Part shown: in pieces, positions 5,601 through 8,218 of the stretch
Layout: every line of letters starts with the position of its first letter
Numbering within the stretch: the stretch's first letter is position 1
DNA from: Cyanobacteria bacterium NC_groundwater_1444_Ag_S-0.65um_54_12
GTDB taxonomy: Bacteria; Cyanobacteriota; Sericytochromatia; S15B-MN24; VGJW01
Direction of reading: 5' to 3'
Assembly (NCBI GenBank): GCA_016267585.1
Contig: JACQUT010000316.1
Coordinates: 1 to 8,218 of the forward strand
Length of the DNA: 8,218 nt
Notes under the pieces: model-generated
Seen by the model: only the letters and a program-made list of their open reading frames with translations
Told to the model about the DNA's origin: nothing
Databases searched by the model: none
Translations under genes and position numbers: made by a program

Positions 5601-6866
5601 ATGTTTATCGATCAAGCAACCATTAGAGTGAGTAGTGGTTCGGGGGGCGACGGTGCCGTAGCGTTTCGCCGGGAAAAATACGTGCGGCATGGCGGTCCGT
5701 CAGGTGGTAACGGGGGCCCAGGCGGTAGTGTAATATTGACGGCCACCGAAGATTTGCAGACGCTGCTGGATTTTCAATATCGACGCGAGTTCAAGGCTGG
5801 AGCGGGCGAACCGGGCCAAACCAAGAACAAGACGGGTAAATCAGGGGCCAATATTATCATTCGGGTGCCTTGTGGTACGGTCGTTTATGATGCCGAGACC
5901 AATGAGCCGCAAGCCGATCTGGTTAATTCAGGCGATAGCTGGTTAGCAGCAATTGGTGGTCGTGGCGGTCGCGGCAATGCTTCCTTTGCCACCGCAAGCC
6001 AGCGTGCTCCTACCTATGGCGAACCAGGTGGTACGCCAGTTAGTAGAACATTGCGGCTGGAACTAAAATTGCTAGCGGATGTAGGTCTGATCGGTTTACC
6101 GAATGCCGGTAAAAGCACGCTTATTGCCGCAGTATCTGCTGCTCGACCGAAAATCGCTGACTACCCCTTCACTACCCTGGAACCCAACCTCGGGGTAGTA
6201 CGCTTTGCCTTGGGCGAACATCTGGTTTTGGCAGATATTCCTGGGTTAATTGCTGGCGCCCATTTGGGAGCGGGGCTCGGCCACGAGTTTCTCCGACATA
6301 TCGAGCGTACGCGGTTGCTCTTGCATGTGCTCGATCTAACCGGTGGTCCAGAGCAACGCGATCCACTGCAAGATTGGCAAACCATAGAAAATGAGCTAGA
6401 ACGCTACAATGCGGATCTTGCCAAAAAACCGCGAGTGGCAGTATTGAGCAAAATTGATCTACCGGAGGCTCGATCTAACTGTGAACAGATCAGCACCGTC
6501 CTGGCGGCCCAGCATTTTTCAGTTTTTGCCATCTCTAGCGTAACCGGCGAAGGATTACCTGAACTGCTGACTCACTTGCGACAAGCGGTGCGAGAATTAC
6601 CGCCACCACCAGCGTTGTCCATCGCTACGACAAAGCCAGTAGAGCGGCCGCCTTTTTCTATAATGCGTAAAAATGACGCCATGGTAATAACCAGTCCTTG
6701 GCTCGAGCAGTTAGCTGCCAAGGCCAAGCCCGGTGATGCTGAGGCAGCAGTCAGTCTAGAGCGCAGCCTATGGCAATGGGGGATTTATCAAGAGCTGCGG
6801 CGGCAAGGCGTAAAAGATGGTGATACCATTCGCATCGGCGACTTCGAGTTCGTCTTCGTAGAATGA
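5601..6866 (+). CDS. obg: Obg family GTPase (ObgE/CgtA) with C-terminal OCT domain
   Basis: Obg is an essential, slow-cycling GTPase that binds the 50S subunit and links ribosome assembly to nutrient state, including ppGpp. Its 421 residues show three parts. The glycine-rich Obg fold (1-158) has GSGGDGAVAFRREKY (13-27). The G domain (about 159-335) has the P-loop GLPNAGKST (165-173), switch I DYPFTTLEPN (187-196), DIPGLI (212-217), the G4 box SKID (283-286) and the G5 region ISSVTGEG (311-318). The OCT domain (about 350-421) ends DGDTIRIGDFEFVFVE. The OCT domain is typical of Gram-positive-like lineages. G4 is usually NKxD, so the Ser is a mild variant. The N-terminus matches the family exactly, so ATG 5601 is right although no Shine-Dalgarno precedes it. 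nadD follows after 27 bp. Confidence 0.96.
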   Translation: MFIDQATIRVSSGSGGDGAVAFRREKYVRHGGPSGGNGGPGGSVILTATEDLQTLLDFQYRREFKAGAGEPGQTKNKTGKSGANIIIRVPCGTVVYDAETNEPQADLVNSGDSWLAAIGGRGGRGNASFATASQRAPTYGEPGGTPVSRTLRLELKLLADVGLIGLPNAGKSTLIAAVSAARPKIADYPFTTLEPNLGVVRFALGEHLVLADIPGLIAGAHLGAGLGHEFLRHIERTRLLLHVLDLTGGPEQRDPLQDWQTIENELERYNADLAKKPRVAVLSKIDLPEARSNCEQISTVLAAQHFSVFAISSVTGEGLPELLTHLRQAVRELPPPPALSIATTKPVERPPFSIMRKNDAMVITSPWLEQLAAKAKPGDAEAAVSLERSLWQWGIYQELRRQGVKDGDTIRIGDFEFVFVE

Positions 6867-6893
6867 AAAATTGCGCGACAGCATTTTCTGATA

Positions 6894-7511
6894 ATGAAAA
6901 TAGCAATTTTCGGTGGAACTTTCGATCCGGTTCATAATGCTCATCTGCGGCTGGCCCAAGCAGCACTAGCTGCTGGTATGGACTTGGTGATCTGGATGCC
7001 GGTAGCCCGATCGCCCTTCAAACAAGATCAACCCTTGACCACGGCTATTGATCGCTGGAGCATGCTAGTGTTGGCAACTATTGGTGAGCCACGCTATCTA
7101 GTGAGCCGTTGTGAAATAGAGCGCCCACCACCTTCTTACACTATCGATACCATTTCAGCTATTCGTTCACGCTTTCCGGTTGCTGACTGGTGGTGGTTAA
7201 TCGGCGCAGATCAGCTAAGAGAGATGACCGGTTGGCGCGACAGCGAACAGCTGGTACAGTTGTGTCATTTTTTTGTCGTACCGCGCGGGCAACTGGTAGG
7301 CGTAAATTTGCAACATCTTATCGATAAGTTGCCTGGTTGGTTGCAACCGGCACTAGATATTTTGGCCATGCCACCTAGCGAAATATCGAGCACTGAAATT
7401 CGCCGTCTAGCTAGCCAACGGAAAAGGATAATGGACCTGGTACCGCCAGTCGTACAAACTTATATCGAACGCTATGCTCTTTATCTGCAAACTACTACCG
7501 CCCTTTGTTAA
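6894..7511 (+). CDS. nadD: Nicotinate-nucleotide adenylyltransferase NadD
   Basis: NadD joins ATP and nicotinate mononucleotide to give deamido-NAD, a step of NAD synthesis in the cytoplasm. The 205 residues are normal. The nucleotidyltransferase motif GGTFDPVHNAH (7-17) holds the HxxH pair (His14, His17). Further motifs are SPFK (40-43, where PPHK is common), YTIDT (82-86), IGADQL (103-108), W114-R115 and the C-terminal ISSTEIR (164-170). The C-terminus VPPVVQTYIERYALY matches the family's final helix. The N-terminus MKIAIFGGTFDP fixes the start at 6894. No Shine-Dalgarno is visible, and obg stops 27 bp upstream, so translation may depend on coupling or on unstructured AT-rich sequence. obg-nadD linkage is common in several phyla. 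Its 3' end overlaps the opposing gene by 17 bp. Confidence 0.95.
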   Translation: MKIAIFGGTFDPVHNAHLRLAQAALAAGMDLVIWMPVARSPFKQDQPLTTAIDRWSMLVLATIGEPRYLVSRCEIERPPPSYTIDTISAIRSRFPVADWWWLIGADQLREMTGWRDSEQLVQLCHFFVVPRGQLVGVNLQHLIDKLPGWLQPALDILAMPPSEISSTEIRRLASQRKRIMDLVPPVVQTYIERYALYLQTTTALC

Positions 7512-8218
7512 GCGTTTTTCCCTTTTGCGGTTTTAGATTCGTAATCCCCTGCTGCAGCTTCATTATGAGATCGCCGGCTTCAAATAACAGGGAACCGAGA
7601 ATAAATACCGATCCCCAGGCAGCTAGCGCCATGGCGCTGGTCAGTGATACGAAAGGCACCAGGACTAACAACGTTCCTGCCAGGCATTTGGTTAACCCGA
7701 GCAGCGTTTGCTTGACGTCGCCGCTTTGCGCACCGGTAGCCAGTTGCATGCCGCCACTGATGAGGAACGCAGCCCCGGAAATAGGCTCGGCTATCGCTGC
7801 GTAACCGGCGATTTTAGCTAATCCGGCACCGACCGTCAGGATACCCACGGCGGTGTCTTGCTTCCCGCGTTGGCGTTCATCCGTTGCCCAATCCCTGATA
7901 CCTACACCGGTCTGCAACAATCCCAGAGCGATGCTCAATTTGCCCAAGCTCAGATCTGATAGCTGATGTGCTGTGATGCTGAATAAGCCAGGAACAGCGC
8001 GCTCAGTTGCGGAAGCCATGCGTGAAACGGCTGTCAGACCAGTGCCGATTTTACGCAACCGGTCGGGAATTTCCAGGATCGTTTTGAGGATCAAAGCACC
8101 GGTTGTCAATTCCTCGACACGGTCCTCGCTATTGATCGGCTTTTGGCGTTGCCTTGTTTGATTGGCAATGCGCTGGTCAAGCGATACTGCTGCAAATCCA
8201 GCGTCAACTCCTGCGGCA
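7495..8218 (-). CDS. Hydrophobic glycine-rich protein of unknown function (5' partial)
   Basis: The minus-strand frame is open from the window edge (8217) to TAG at 7495-7497 and gives 240 residues. The TTG at 8109 is internal, since coding-like sequence continues upstream. I do not recognise the family. Residues 1-36 are polar (QTRQRQKPINSEDRVEE). Residues 37-88 mix a short hydrophobic patch with charged helix-like sequence. Residues 89-162 are rich in Gly, Ala and Leu with G-x-x-x-G spacings (LSIALGLLQTGVGI, AVGILTVGAGLAKIAG, ISGGMQLATGAQ). Residues 172-219 form two strongly hydrophobic stretches split near Pro188, likely a membrane hairpin. The tail (220-240) is basic. Segments 99-138 and 155-187 look like a degenerate repeat. 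It could be a membrane protein or the hydrophobic end of a larger secreted or toxin-like protein. It converges on nadD with no terminator between. Confidence 0.6.
   Translation of the reverse strand, partial: AAGVDAGFAAVSLDQRIANQTRQRQKPINSEDRVEELTTGALILKTILEIPDRLRKIGTGLTAVSRMASATERAVPGLFSITAHQLSDLSLGKLSIALGLLQTGVGIRDWATDERQRGKQDTAVGILTVGAGLAKIAGYAAIAEPISGAAFLISGGMQLATGAQSGDVKQTLLGLTKCLAGTLLVLVPFVSLTSAMALAAWGSVFILGSLLFEAGDLIMKLQQGITNLKPQKGKTLNKGR

Overview
This is a bacterial chromosome segment of roughly balanced base composition. It is built around cell-envelope and housekeeping genes, with decayed or accessory material on its left side and an unrecognised membrane-like gene at its right edge. 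Two traits hint at the host. Obg carries the C-terminal OCT extension, which is typical of Gram-positive, Chloroflexota and related lineages and absent from E. coli Obg. obg is also directly followed by nadD, an order common in those groups. The cell makes peptidoglycan (murD, ftsW, murG) and lipoproteins (lspA). I read it as an under-sampled Terrabacteria-type lineage, but phylum cannot be fixed from this window.

Left region (1-1078): the 3' end of a TolB/WD40-like beta-propeller gene (+) runs in from outside. A convergent XRE-family antitoxin-like regulator (-) follows, with a strong Shine-Dalgarno and a perfect inverted-repeat operator in its own promoter, but no toxin gene next to it. Between it and murG lies about 220 bp that still reads, across a frameshift, as a fragment of a beta-sandwich surface-protein domain, so this looks like a decayed gene.

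Centre (1075-4736, minus strand): murD, ftsW and murG form a tight operon. murD and ftsW overlap by 8 bp, and ftsW and murG are 10 bp apart. MurD adds D-glutamate to the stem peptide, MurG makes lipid II from lipid I, and FtsW polymerises lipid II at the septum. The usual neighbours mraY, murE, murF, murC, murB and ftsQ are absent. MurG has an odd substitution: Ala replaces the His of its HEQN motif, at the end of a perfect 18-bp direct repeat.

Divergent spacer (4737-5018): it holds a likely murD promoter on the minus strand and two strong dyads (a 14-bp perfect stem, then a nested one) ahead of lspA.

Right (5019-8218): lspA, obg and nadD run on the plus strand. obg and nadD have no visible Shine-Dalgarno, and a consensus -10 box lies 14 bp before the obg ATG. 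nadD converges on, and overlaps by 17 bp, the end of a long hydrophobic, glycine-rich ORF of unknown function that continues out of the window. I see no CRISPR array, tRNA, rRNA, insertion sequence or convincing intrinsic terminator. Most of the window is core genome, and I found no complete new system. The best leads are the MurG variant, the structured lspA leader, the surface-gene relic and the unknown membrane-like protein.
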